DNA of 24,752 nucleotides from positions 1 through 24,752 of the forward strand of contig JAZQFS010000127.1 in NCBI GenBank assembly GCA_045539625.1. The letters are read 5' to 3'. The notes under the pieces were generated by a model that was given only the letters and a program-made list of their open reading frames with translations, was not told the DNA's origin and made no database searches. A program made the position numbers and the translations under genes. Below, one piece after another: positions 1 through 6,947 of the stretch. Source of the DNA: UMGS1387 sp045539625. Its GTDB lineage: Bacteria; Bacillota; Clostridia; Oscillospirales; CAG-382. Positions within the stretch are counted from its first letter, which is position 1; the number at the start of each line of letters is the position of its first letter.

Positions 1-1
1 T

Positions 2-1201
2 TCCTCAAATACCAAAGGAAGTGACAATATCATCTCCAACGGCTCTGTAATTGCGGTTGCCGACGGTCAGGCAATGATGATTGTTGAACAGGGCAAGGTT
101 GTTGAATTTTGTGCAGAGCCCGGTGAATTTACATACGATACATCAACAGAGCCTTCAATTTTCGCAGGTTCTCTCGGTGACAGTATAAAGGAAACCTTCA
201 AGACCATCGGTAAGCGTTTCACCTTTGGCGGCGACACAGCAAAGGATCAGAGAGTTTACTACTTCAACACAAAGGAAATTATGGGCAATAAGTACGGAAC
301 GGCAACACCTATTCCTTTCAAGGTAGTAATCAACGAGCAAATGGGACTTAAGCTTTCCGTTGACATCCGTTGCAACGGTGAATATACATATAAGCTTACA
401 AACCCGCTTCTTTTCTACACAAATATCGCAGGTAACGTATCCGATTCCTACGAAAAGACAGAATGGGAAGATATTTTAAGAAGCTCACTTTTAGATGCCC
501 TTCAGCCTGCTCTTGCATCTGTTGCGGCACAGAGAATTGAGTACTTCGAGCTTCCGGGTCATACGGTTGAAATCAAAAACGCTCTTACAGAGGTGCTCAA
601 ACCCGACTGGACAGAAACACGCGGTATCGAGCTTGTAAAGCTGACAATCAATTCACTTTCTATCCCCGAAGACCAGAGAAAGAAGATTACAGAGTGGGAA
701 GAAAACGCAATGACCACAAATCCCATGATGGCAGGTTCCCGTCTTGTTGGTGCACAGGCAGATGCAATGCGTACTGCGGCTGCAAACGAAAACGGCGCAA
801 TGCAGGGCTTTATGGGTATGGGCATGGCGATGAACGCAGGCGGAAATAACGCTCAGAATTTCTTTGCAATGGGACAGCAGCAACAGCAGGCTGTACCCAA
901 TCCTCAGGCAGCCCCAAAGGATTCAAGTGCGGCAATGGGTTGGAAGTGTGCTTGCGGTGCAGTCAATACAGGTAAGTTCTGCTCGGAATGCGGTGCTAAG
1001 ATGCCTGTAGTTGAAGTCTGGACATGTGCTTGCGGATCTGAAAATAAGGGCAAGTTCTGTACCCAGTGCGGTGCAAAGAAGCCTGCAGGAGCAGTTCAGT
1101 ATAAGTGCGATAAGTGCGGTTGGGAACCCGAAAAGGGAAGTGTTCCTCCAAAATTCTGCCCCGAATGTGGAGATAAGTTCGATAATGACGACATAATCTG
1201 A
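2..1201 (+). CDS. SPFH/Band-7 domain protein with C-terminal zinc ribbons (5' end outside window)
   Basis: The reading frame is open to the left edge of the window, and the residues before the first in-window ATG at 74 (for example NIISNGSVIAVADGQ) read as normal SPFH sequence. The true start therefore lies upstream and 399 codons are visible. The N-terminal two thirds resembles the YdjI-like 'virion core protein' group of SPFH/Band-7 proteins, which are thought to form membrane-associated oligomeric scaffolds. A Met/Gly/Asn/Gln-rich linker with a five-Gln run follows at about 810-920. After it come three Cys4-type zinc ribbons at about 941-1000, 1019-1080 and 1100-1170, with CxC or CxxC followed by CxxC. 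The family is well recognised but its substrate is unknown. The gene is followed by a 275-bp intergenic region, so it probably ends its transcription unit. Confidence 0.85.
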   Translation, partial: SSNTKGSDNIISNGSVIAVADGQAMMIVEQGKVVEFCAEPGEFTYDTSTEPSIFAGSLGDSIKETFKTIGKRFTFGGDTAKDQRVYYFNTKEIMGNKYGTATPIPFKVVINEQMGLKLSVDIRCNGEYTYKLTNPLLFYTNIAGNVSDSYEKTEWEDILRSSLLDALQPALASVAAQRIEYFELPGHTVEIKNALTEVLKPDWTETRGIELVKLTINSLSIPEDQRKKITEWEENAMTTNPMMAGSRLVGAQADAMRTAAANENGAMQGFMGMGMAMNAGGNNAQNFFAMGQQQQQAVPNPQAAPKDSSAAMGWKCACGAVNTGKFCSECGAKMPVVEVWTCACGSENKGKFCTQCGAKKPAGAVQYKCDKCGWEPEKGSVPPKFCPECGDKFDNDDII

Positions 1202-1374
1202 TTTGTTTTTTTGTGTATAACGATTGTGGTTATTTGTTTATAAAAGTGTGACTCTTTTAATGATAAGTATGTTTTTTGTTCAATAAGAATGTTACACTAT
1301 TAACAAATTTGATGTAAAAATGAATTTAACTATTACAAAAATCTAAAATCGGTTAACATTTTTTACATAAACTA

Positions 1375-1403
1375 TTGACAAAATTCGACAGTAGGTGTAT
1401 AAT
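1375..1403 (+). promoter_or_regulatory. Consensus sigma-A promoter for the small membrane protein gene
   Basis: A perfect TTGACA (1375-1380) and a perfect TATAAT (1398-1403) are separated by 17 bp. The predicted start near 1410 leaves a leader of about 65 nt before the ATG at 1477. The rest of the 1202-1374 stretch is AT-rich and holds no convincing gene, only a weak TAAAAG/CTTTTA dyad at 1241-1259. Confidence 0.9.
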
Positions 1404-1442
1404 ATACACAACTAAAGAGAATCGGTTGCAAAAACCCGTTTC

Positions 1443-1460
1443 CCTGTAGTAATTTACAGG
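1443..1460 (+). promoter_or_regulatory. Leader hairpin abutting the ribosome binding site
   Basis: CCTGTA (1443-1448) and TACAGG (1455-1460) form a 6-bp stem with a 6-nt loop. The strong Shine-Dalgarno AAGGAGG begins at the very next base (1461-1467), 9 nt before the ATG. A hairpin touching the binding site could affect translation or mRNA stability; this is inference from position only. Confidence 0.4.
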
Positions 1461-1476
1461 AAGGAGGAAATTCACA

Positions 1477-1725
1477 ATGGGAGTTGCTTCATTAGTACTT
1501 GGTATTGTAGGTCTCGTACTTTCTTTCTTTGGTCTCGGCATCTTTGGTGCAGTTATCGGCCTTATCGGTATCATTCTTGGTGCTCTTGCCAGAAAGAATC
1601 CTGAAAAGAAGGGTGTAGCTACAGCTGGTCTTGTTCTTTCAATCATCGCTGTTGTTCTCGGCCTTATTTTCTACATCGCATGTGCAGCATGTGTTGGCGC
1701 AGTTGGCGCAGCAGCCGGTCTTTAA
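1477..1725 (+). CDS. Small two-helix membrane protein, DUF4190-like
   Basis: An 82-residue hydrophobic protein with a strong AAGGAGG ribosome binding site at 1461-1467. Residues about 3-37 form a Gly/Ile/Leu-rich hydrophobic stretch, then a short basic loop (RKNPEKKG), then a second hydrophobic segment from about 47 to the C-terminus. The pattern of short Gly-rich helices around a basic loop is typical of DUF4190-type proteins in Firmicutes, whose function is unknown. No catalytic motif is visible. It has its own consensus promoter and probably stands as a single gene, because a stable hairpin follows it. Its membrane location is clear from the sequence; its role is not. Confidence 0.8.
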   Translation: MGVASLVLGIVGLVLSFFGLGIFGAVIGLIGIILGALARKNPEKKGVATAGLVLSIIAVVLGLIFYIACAACVGAVGAAAGL

Positions 1726-1752
1726 TTCTTATTAAGAATCGGATAAAACGAT

Positions 1753-1776
1753 TATCCCTGCCTTATGGCGGGGATA
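1753..1776 (+). terminator. Strong hairpin between the small membrane gene and the Lgt-family gene
   Basis: TATCCCTGCC (1753-1762), a TTAT loop and GGCGGGGATA (1767-1776) form a 10-bp stem with one G-T pair. No T-run follows, so it is either a weak terminator or an RNA-stabilising or processing hairpin. A second perfect 7-bp dyad, ATTCTTA/TAAGAAT, lies just before it at 1725-1739. Confidence 0.5.
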
Positions 1777-1807
1777 TGTCATTTAAGGAGAAAATAAGAG
1801 GTATTGT

Positions 1808-2587
1808 ATGTATCCTTTCATAAATATATTGGGTAAAAGCATACCCACATACGGGCTTTGTATGCTTATCGGGCTGTTTGTTGTTGCGATATTCGGAAGC
1901 TTGCGAGCAAGAAAAAAGAATATCCCCGTAGAAAATGTAATTGTTGTTCTTGCCACTTCTCTTGCTTTTATTCTTCTCGGCGGCGGACTGCTGTATATAC
2001 TTGTAACGTATTCCTTTGGCGATATTGTTGAATTTGTTTCCAAAGGCGACTTTTCTTTCCTTACAAGCGGCGGAATTGTGTTCTACGGCGGACTTTTCGG
2101 TGCTGTTGTGGGAGCTTTGCTCGGTGCTAAGATTTCCAAAACAAGCAAAAGCGATATTTGCGAGACAATGGTGCCGTTTGTTCCCTTTGCACACGCTGTG
2201 GGAAGAGTAGGCTGTTTTCTTGCAGGCTGCTGTAACGGTATGGAGTATGAAGGCTTTGGTGCGGTTTACTATAAAAACTCCATCTTCGGACTTTCGCCTC
2301 ATCAGGGATATTTTCCCGTACAGCTCGCCGAAGCTTTTCTTAATTGCATAATAGGTACCGTGCTTGTGGTATTTTCAAAGAAGGCAAAGCGAAAAGCCGA
2401 CATAGTTTTTCTTTATCTGCTTCTTTACGGCTTTGCAAGATTCGGACTTGAGTATCTGCGCGGCGACGAAATAAGGGGCATTTACTTTGGCATATCCACT
2501 TCTCAATGGATAAGCATTTGTCTTGTAATTTGTGCTGTCGGATACTTTGCGGCAGTGAAAGTTTTTAAAAGAAAGAATAATGCTTAG
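1808..2587 (+). CDS. lgt: Lgt-family prolipoprotein diacylglyceryl transferase, divergent
   Basis: A 259-residue polytopic membrane protein of normal Lgt length. Lgt transfers diacylglycerol from phosphatidylglycerol to the lipobox Cys of prelipoproteins on the outer face of the membrane. Family marks are the N-terminal IPTYGLCMLIG segment, GGIVFYGGLFG near 88-98, the GRVGCFLAGCC signature at 132-142 and the C-terminal RFGLEYLRGDE segment. The signature Arg (133) is kept. Positions that are His, Asn and Glu in the E. coli enzyme (H103, N146, E151) appear here as Tyr, Cys and Cys. The ATG at 1808 follows AAGAGG (1796-1801) at 6 nt. The family call is firm. Whether this is the housekeeping enzyme or a divergent paralogue cannot be decided here. 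Confidence 0.85.
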   Translation: MYPFINILGKSIPTYGLCMLIGLFVVAIFGSLRARKKNIPVENVIVVLATSLAFILLGGGLLYILVTYSFGDIVEFVSKGDFSFLTSGGIVFYGGLFGAVVGALLGAKISKTSKSDICETMVPFVPFAHAVGRVGCFLAGCCNGMEYEGFGAVYYKNSIFGLSPHQGYFPVQLAEAFLNCIIGTVLVVFSKKAKRKADIVFLYLLLYGFARFGLEYLRGDEIRGIYFGISTSQWISICLVICAVGYFAAVKVFKRKNNA

Positions 2588-2595
2588 GTAAATAG

Positions 2596-2628
2596 AGCGG
2601 AGAAGCTTTTAATGGCTTCTCCGCTTTT
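2596..2628 (+). terminator. Rho-independent terminator after the Lgt-family gene
   Basis: AGCGGAGAAGC (2596-2606) pairs with GCTTCTCCGCT (2615-2625) in a perfect 11-bp stem with an 8-nt loop and a trailing T-run. It sits between two convergent genes and may also act on the minus-strand transcript. Confidence 0.85.
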
Positions 2629-2635
2629 GTACTTG

Positions 2636-3778
2636 TTATGCTTGTTTGATTATTGCCTGCTCACGCTCGATTGTAGCTTCCTTAATCAAAATGTAAGCGG
2701 TAGATGCTATGGGCACGCTTAACAGCATACCTACAGTGCCTGCTGTGCTGCCTCCCACCGTGACAGCTGCAAGTATCCAGATGCCCGGAAGATTTACTCT
2801 GCTTCCCATAACCTTCGGATAAATCAGATTTCCTTCAAGCTGCTGCAGAATGAGAAGGAATATGAGAAAAATCAGTGCTTTCAGAGGATTTACTGTAAGA
2901 ATCAGAAAACAACCAACAGCTGTACCTATAAATGCACCTACTACGGGAACAAGAGCCGTAACGCCTACAAGCACACTGACCATGGGAGCATACGGAATGG
3001 AAAGAATTGTCATTCCGATAAAGCAAAGAGAGCCAAGTATCAGTGCCTCAATGAACTGTCCCGAAATAAAGTTGCGCAAGTTTGTGCTTGCAACATTGCC
3101 TGCGTGTATTAACCATAAAGCAAAGTTTTTTGGAAACCAGGCTTTGACAATTCTGGAGGATTGGCGTTTGAGAGTGTTTTTGCAAAACAGAATGTAGACG
3201 GCAAAGACTATAGAGATGAAGAAACTGTAAATGCCGTTGAAAACCGAGCCTATGGTGTCAAAAGCAGTGTTTACGATTGTGCCCGATTGGTCTTTAAGAT
3301 ATGACTGGGCAGAATCTATCATCTTTTCATAGTCAAGATTATAAAGATATTCGCCGAATGGCAGAGCCTCAATTTCTTCAAGACTCATACCTTTAAGCTT
3401 TTCTGCGTAGTCCATGATGCTGTCGGCAATAACCTTTACTGCGTGTGAAAGCTCAGGTACAATAAGAAAGATAATACCAACAATTATGCCGATAATAAGC
3501 AAAATTGAAATAATAAAACAAACAGGCGACTTTATTCTTTTAATAAACTTTTTTTCCGAAGACTTGAAAATATGCTTTTCAAAAAACTTCATCGGAACAT
3601 TGATGATAAGAGCTATGGCAAGTCCTAAAATCAATGGCTTTACGGTAGAAAATATACCTTTGATAAAAAGGGCGACTTGTCCGATGTTCTGAAGTGCAAG
3701 AAATATGATTATACAGGCTGCACATATTGCGATAATCCATTTTGAATACTTTTTGACGTTGTTACCTAAAAAATCCAT
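2636..3778 (-). CDS. AI-2E family (TerM/PerM-type) membrane transporter
   Basis: A 380-residue protein with about seven to eight hydrophobic segments, a hydrophilic central part rich in E/D/K (EEIEALPFGEYLYNLD), and the C-terminal features of the AI-2E/UPF0118 family, including PVVGAFIGTAVGCFLI and a QQLEGNLIYPKVMGSR stretch followed by LPGIWILAAVTVGG. The family holds exporters, some linked to autoinducer-2 and others to Na+/H+ exchange; the substrate is not predictable from sequence. A longer frame could begin at a TTG at 3796, but the GGAGGG ribosome binding site lies inside that extension and points to the ATG at 3778. The gene is monocistronic and convergent with the Lgt-family gene. Confidence 0.88.
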   Translation of the reverse strand: MDFLGNNVKKYSKWIIAICAACIIIFLALQNIGQVALFIKGIFSTVKPLILGLAIALIINVPMKFFEKHIFKSSEKKFIKRIKSPVCFIISILLIIGIIVGIIFLIVPELSHAVKVIADSIMDYAEKLKGMSLEEIEALPFGEYLYNLDYEKMIDSAQSYLKDQSGTIVNTAFDTIGSVFNGIYSFFISIVFAVYILFCKNTLKRQSSRIVKAWFPKNFALWLIHAGNVASTNLRNFISGQFIEALILGSLCFIGMTILSIPYAPMVSVLVGVTALVPVVGAFIGTAVGCFLILTVNPLKALIFLIFLLILQQLEGNLIYPKVMGSRVNLPGIWILAAVTVGGSTAGTVGMLLSVPIASTAYILIKEATIEREQAIIKQA

Positions 3779-3800
3779 AGTTAAACCACCCTCCAATTAT

Positions 3801-3829
3801 ATTATATCACAAAGTATATTACTTGTACG
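3801..3829 (-). promoter_or_regulatory. Candidate extended -10 promoter of the AI-2E gene
   Basis: Read on the minus strand, TGATATAAT (3809-3801) is a perfect extended -10. The -35 position holds only a poor CGTACA-like hexamer, consistent with an extended -10 promoter. It lies just upstream of the ribosome binding site of the minus-strand transporter. Confidence 0.45.
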
Positions 3830-3869
3830 TTAATGAGCTTTAAATATTGAATATACATTAATTTAAAAC

Positions 3870-3897
3870 TTGACTTTTTTTATTAATGATGTATAAT
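3870..3897 (+). promoter_or_regulatory. Sigma-A promoter of the isomerase-phosphatase operon
   Basis: TTGACT (3870-3875) and TATAAT (3892-3897) are separated by 16 bp. The predicted start near 3904 places the in-frame ATG at 3886 upstream of the transcript, so translation must begin at 3928. Confidence 0.8.
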
Positions 3898-3927
3898 AAT
3901 TATAGGTTAAAACAAGGAGATGTAAAT

Positions 3928-4605
3928 ATGAAACGTTCAGAAATTAACAGAGCGATTCTTGCAGCAAAGGCAAGACTTGATGAGTACAATATAACACTTC
4001 CCGTGTTCGGATATTGGTCAGAACAGCAGTGGAAGGAAAACAGCGACAGAATAGACCGCATCAGAGAAAGAATGCTTGGCTGGGACGTTTCCGATTTCGG
4101 AAGCGAAGATTTTGCACATTGCGGAGCAGTTCTCTTTACCGTAAGAAACGGCGATAAGAACGATCCCAATACCACATCGCCTTATGCTGAGAAGTATATC
4201 ATTCTTGAAGCAAAAACACAACAGCAGATACCTTACCATTACCATATTTCAAAGGCTGAAGATATTATAAACAGGGCAGGCGGCGTGCTTGTGGTACAGC
4301 TTTATAACAGAACGGCTGACGATAAGCTTGATGAAATAACACCTGTTGAGTTTTATATGGACTGCATCAAGTATACCGTAAAGCCGGGTGAGCTTATCAG
4401 AGTAATGCCCGGTAACAGCATTACAATTGAGCCGTATATGTTCCATAGATTCTACCCTGAAAAGGCTGAGGGCTTGCTTGTTGTTGGTGAAGTCTCCAAG
4501 GTTAATGACGATAACAATGATAATATTTTCCTTGTTAAGAGCACAAGATACTGTGAAATTGAGGAAGATGAGCCGAAAGTATATCCTCTTTGCAACGAGT
4601 ATTAA
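3928..4605 (+). CDS. D-lyxose/D-mannose-type sugar isomerase (cupin)
   Basis: A 225-residue protein of the D-lyxose ketol-isomerase family (the EC 5.3.1.15 group), which interconverts D-lyxose with D-xylulose and often D-mannose with D-fructose in a metal-dependent cupin barrel. The metal-binding set is visible as His104, His106 and Glu111 in PYHYHISKAED and His173 in YMFHRFYP. The N-terminal helical part (MKRSEINRAI) and the GWDVSDFG motif also fit the family. The start at 3928 is set by AAGGAGA at 3914-3920 and by the promoter upstream. It forms an operon with the HAD phosphatase 15 nt downstream, suggesting sugar or sugar-phosphate metabolism. Substrate preference cannot be read from sequence. 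Confidence 0.85.
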   Translation: MKRSEINRAILAAKARLDEYNITLPVFGYWSEQQWKENSDRIDRIRERMLGWDVSDFGSEDFAHCGAVLFTVRNGDKNDPNTTSPYAEKYIILEAKTQQQIPYHYHISKAEDIINRAGGVLVVQLYNRTADDKLDEITPVEFYMDCIKYTVKPGELIRVMPGNSITIEPYMFHRFYPEKAEGLLVVGEVSKVNDDNNDNIFLVKSTRYCEIEEDEPKVYPLCNEY

Positions 4606-4620
4606 GGAGCAAAACATAGC

Positions 4621-5448
4621 ATGAATAAAGGAAAATTTGACGGGATACTTCTTGTAACAGACCTTGACGGCACATTGCTGAAACACGATAAGTCGATTTC
4701 AAAGGAAAACATTGATGCAATAGAGTATTTCAAGGCAAACGGCGGTAAATTTACGATTGTGACAGGACGTGTTCCCGTGGCGTTTGCAGGTATTGATAAA
4801 ATAGTAAAACCAAATGCACCTATTGGCTGTGTAAACGGCGGCGGGATATATGACATTGAACAGGAAAAGCTTGTGTGGGCACAGGTTGCCGACAGAAAGA
4901 TTCTTGAATTTCTGGCATATGCAGATGAAGTAATGCCCGAGGTAAGCCATCAGGTGAATACAACGGAAAAAATATGGTTTACCAAAAACACCGAAGCAAT
5001 GGAATACTTCAGAAAAGCTACGAATGTTGCTAATTTAACCTGCCACTACAGCGAAATTAATGAGCCTGTCTTGAAAATAGTTTTTTCGGATTTGGATGCC
5101 GAAAAAATCAGCAAATTAAAAGAGCTTATTGAGAAACATCCTCTTATGACAGAGTTTGACGGGGTGTCGTCTGAACCGATTTTATATGAGGTACTTCCAA
5201 AGGGCATCAGTAAAGGCGTGGTTATCCCCAAGCTTTGCGATATGCTGCGTATCAGTATTGAAAGAACGGTTGCCGTAGGCGACAACAATAACGATGTAAC
5301 GATGCTGAAAACTGCTAAAATCGGCTATGCGGTTGCCAATGCTTCAGATGAGGCAAAGAAAGCTGCTGACAGAATAACCGTCAGCAACGAAGAAAGTGCA
5401 ATTGCCAAGATTGTGGAAGAGCTTGACAGGGGAGTAGTAACTCTTTAA
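4621..5448 (+). CDS. Cof-type HAD-IIB family phosphatase
   Basis: A 275-residue cytosolic HAD hydrolase of the Cof/IIB subfamily, whose members dephosphorylate sugar phosphates and other small phosphorylated metabolites. Motif I is TDLDGTLL with the nucleophile Asp14 and acid/base Asp16; motif II is the Thr in VTGR (about 48); the motif III Lys is in the KGISKG segment; and motif IV is VGDNNNDVTML with its acidic metal ligands. A cap domain lies between, and the length is normal for the family. AAGGAG at 4604-4609 overlaps the stop of the upstream isomerase, and the 15-nt gap indicates one operon. The substrate is unknown; the neighbour suggests a sugar phosphate. Confidence 0.9.
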   Translation: MNKGKFDGILLVTDLDGTLLKHDKSISKENIDAIEYFKANGGKFTIVTGRVPVAFAGIDKIVKPNAPIGCVNGGGIYDIEQEKLVWAQVADRKILEFLAYADEVMPEVSHQVNTTEKIWFTKNTEAMEYFRKATNVANLTCHYSEINEPVLKIVFSDLDAEKISKLKELIEKHPLMTEFDGVSSEPILYEVLPKGISKGVVIPKLCDMLRISIERTVAVGDNNNDVTMLKTAKIGYAVANASDEAKKAADRITVSNEESAIAKIVEELDRGVVTL

Positions 5449-5508
5449 CTTGCAGAAAGAATATATGTGAAGGCAGGATTTAGCTTTTACCATATGAATT
5501 GATTTAAC

Positions 5509-5542
5509 ACAGGGCGGACAGATTTGTTACTGTTTGCCCTGT
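5509..5542 (+). terminator. Terminator-like hairpin after the HAD gene
   Basis: ACAGGGC (5509-5515) pairs with GCCCTGT (5536-5542). The stem continues inward with GGACAG against CTGTTT, giving about 13 pairs, two of them G-T, and an 8-nt loop. An AT-rich tract with a run of six T follows about 12 nt later, so termination is likely but not classical. Confidence 0.65.
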
Positions 5543-5578
5543 CTTAATAAATATTTTTTGCTTTTTTGAAAAAAAGAC

Positions 5579-5607
5579 TTGACAAATACTATTCTTTGTG
5601 ATATACT
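5579..5607 (+). promoter_or_regulatory. Strong promoter of tRNA-Glu
   Basis: TTGACA (5579-5584), 17 bp, then TATACT (5602-5607) preceded by an extended -10 TG (5599-5600). The tRNA begins 17 bp after the -10 box. Confidence 0.85.
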
Positions 5608-5624
5608 ATCCAAGTAAGTTAACT

Positions 5625-5699
5625 GGCCCGTTGGTCAAGCGGTTAAGACACGGCCCTTTCACGGCTGTAACATGGGTTCGATTCCCGTACGGGTCACCA
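5625..5699 (+). tRNA. tRNA-Glu (anticodon UUC), CCA encoded
   Basis: The acceptor GGCCCGT (5625-5631) pairs with ACGGGTC (5689-5695), including one G-T pair. The anticodon stem CGGCC/GGCTG encloses the loop CTTTCAC with anticodon TTC at 5658-5660. The T loop GGTTCGATTCC is canonical. Discriminator A at 5696 is followed by an encoded CCA (5697-5699). Phage genes start right after it, so its 3' part is the likely integration target. Confidence 0.97.
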
Positions 5700-5700
5700 T
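5675..5700 (+). other. Probable prophage attachment site (attL) in the 3' part of tRNA-Glu
   Basis: Chromosomal genes end at this tRNA and a continuous phage gene set begins about 100 bp further on. Integration into the 3' end of a tRNA gene is common for temperate phages. The second copy (attR) would lie beyond the right edge, so exact core borders cannot be given. Confidence 0.5.
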
Positions 5701-5703
5701 TCG

Positions 5704-5755
5704 AGAACCAAGCGAACACTCTCCACTTCGTCAGTGGTTGTTTTGTCTTGGTTCT
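5704..5755. repeat. Nested inverted repeat just inside the prophage end
   Basis: GAACCAAG (5704-5711) pairs with CTTGGTTC (5748-5755). Inside it AACA pairs with TGTT, and CCACT pairs with AGTGG around a TCGTC loop, giving one long interrupted hairpin. It lies 4 nt after the tRNA CCA. It could be an integrase arm site, a processing or termination structure, or a small mobile repeat; the sequence does not decide. Confidence 0.6.
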
Positions 5756-5769
5756 TCATATTTGATAAC

Positions 5770-5798
5770 AAAAATGCGGTTTTTATACCGCATTTTTT
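5770..5798. terminator. Bidirectional terminator at the end of the lysis module
   Basis: AAAATGCGGT (5771-5780), loop TTTTAT, ACCGCATTTT (5787-5796) form a 10-bp stem with A-runs before and T-runs after. It overlaps the endolysin stop codon and can end both the minus-strand phage late transcript and any plus-strand read-through from the tRNA. Confidence 0.88.
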
Positions 5799-6384
5799 AT
5801 TTCATCCCTTCCCACAACTTAATAAATAAATCATCGGCATACTTGTATGTCCAAAGCCAGTTGATAGTCTGTTTTTCAAGTCCTGTCTTGTCCTCGACGT
5901 TGCAGGCACAGGAAACTGCGTACTCGTGCTTTTCCTTGTCGGATAACTGCTCTTTGTACTCATATACACCGATTTTGTTGGGGATTCCTGTAAACTCTGT
6001 AATGTCAAGGTCGTCGTAGCTGCTGCCTTTGACACGAAGCTCAAGATGCGTGTGTGCTCCGGTAGAGTTGCCTGTGCTTCCCATAATGCCAAGAGCCTGT
6101 CCCTTTGATACACGCTCACCGTTCTTTACCTTGAATGAACCTTTCTTTAAGTGCATGTAGTAAACACGCCTGCCGTCATCCATGGTAATAACAATGTAAT
6201 AACCCGCACCACCTGCTTCGTATGCCGTTCTGACAATACCTGGACTAATGGAATATACCGTAGTGTCATCAATGCCTACAAGGTCAAGCCCTTTGTGATA
6301 TGTACCTTTTTTGCCTGTAATTGGGTCTGTACGCACGCCTCTCGGACTTGTAACACGAAAAGTTCCCTTAAAACAGCTAATCAT
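5797..6384 (-). CDS. Endolysin, M23 (LytM-type) zinc endopeptidase
   Basis: A 195-residue protein that should cut peptide bridges of peptidoglycan at the end of the lytic cycle. The M23 zinc site is visible: His30 and Asp34 in HKGLDLVG and the HxH pair His111/His113 in GSTGNSTGAHTHLEL; His78 in YYMHL is the other conserved His. The C-terminal part from about residue 140 is charged, has a Trp-rich end (INWLWTYKYAD) and matches no wall-binding repeat I recognise. The start is either this ATG or a GTG three codons upstream (6393). It overlaps the holin-like gene by 8 nt, giving a holin-endolysin pair. It is the last gene of the late operon and its stop overlaps the terminator. Confidence 0.85.
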   Translation of the reverse strand: MISCFKGTFRVTSPRGVRTDPITGKKGTYHKGLDLVGIDDTTVYSISPGIVRTAYEAGGAGYYIVITMDDGRRVYYMHLKKGSFKVKNGERVSKGQALGIMGSTGNSTGAHTHLELRVKGSSYDDLDITEFTGIPNKIGVYEYKEQLSDKEKHEYAVSCACNVEDKTGLEKQTINWLWTYKYADDLFIKLWEGMK

Positions 6385-6613
6385 TTTTGCCACCGTCCAG
6401 CTTGTCTTTCGTCTTGTCTATAACCTCGTCAAGCACGTCAACTGCCTTTGCATCAATAAAGCCCTCGGTAATCAGATAGGCTATAACCGAAGCAAGCACA
6501 GCAATAATTCCCTCAACCTCACTGCCCGAAGCTATAACGCCGATTCCCGTAAGTACACCTGCCATTGATGCTATGAATTTTCTACTCGATATTTTTTTCA
6601 TAAAAGCTTTCAT
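6377..6613 (-). CDS. Holin-like small membrane protein
   Basis: 78 residues: a basic N-terminus (MKAFMKKISSRKF), two hydrophobic segments at about 14-31 and 34-52 with a short charged turn (GSEVEG) between, and a charged C-terminal tail ending KTKDKLDGGKND. This is the usual two-helix holin layout. Its position directly before the endolysin supports that role. The ATG at 6613 follows AAAGGAG and overlaps the end of the upstream gene by 32 nt; a second in-frame ATG at 6601 is possible and could give a dual-start holin/antiholin pair, which is speculation. No family-specific motif is certain. Confidence 0.6.
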   Translation of the reverse strand: MKAFMKKISSRKFIASMAGVLTGIGVIASGSEVEGIIAVLASVIAYLITEGFIDAKAVDVLDEVIDKTKDKLDGGKND

Positions 6614-6947
6614 ATTCCTCTTTCTCCTTTCCAATCTTTTTTTCAAATGCCGATTTTGCAAAATATCCTGTCATTGTTGCAATTATTGATATTACCGCCT
6701 GTATTGATAACGTTTCAGCAATCTGCTCTCTGCCTAAGAAAGCAAGTATGTATGATAAATATACCCATATTAAGCCGTTTACTAAAATGATAGTCAACCA
6801 CTTTTTTGTGTATGTTACGTACTTTTTGCCGTGTTTTTTCTTCCTTTTTTCAAATACTCTTGTGAAAATAAGCCACATAATAAAAAGCGTACAAGAAAAT
6901 ATTGCCATTAAGCCAAAATATGCAAGTATTGTTTTTGCTATGTCCAT
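6582..6947 (-). CDS. Phage membrane protein of the lysis module, unknown function
   Basis: 121 residues with three hydrophobic segments at about 8-30, 50-70 and 82-97, separated by a very basic loop (EKRKKKHGKKYVTYTKK) and followed by a charged tail (KKIGKEKEEYESFYEKN). I recognise no named family. Its place between an XhlA-like protein and a holin-like protein suggests a lysis accessory or second holin role. It begins one base after the upstream stop codon, so it is translated from the same late mRNA. Confidence 0.65.
   Translation of the reverse strand: MDIAKTILAYFGLMAIFSCTLFIMWLIFTRVFEKRKKKHGKKYVTYTKKWLTIILVNGLIWVYLSYILAFLGREQIAETLSIQAVISIIATMTGYFAKSAFEKKIGKEKEEYESFYEKNIE

Noticed and set aside
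3779..3796. TTG start and six-residue extension of the AI-2E transporter
   Set aside because: The GGAGGG ribosome binding site is inside the extension and serves the ATG at 3778.
3886..3927. N-terminal extension of the sugar isomerase (MMYNNYRLKQGDVN)
   Set aside because: The ATG at 3886 lies within the promoter, upstream of the predicted transcript start; AAGGAGA points to 3928.
5460..5620. A small gene between the HAD phosphatase and tRNA-Glu
   Set aside because: Only a hairpin and the tRNA promoter are visible; no frame with a ribosome binding site.
5672..6019. Plus-strand 115-codon frame starting inside tRNA-Glu
   Set aside because: It starts within the tRNA, runs through the hairpins and terminator, and lies opposite the M23 endolysin.
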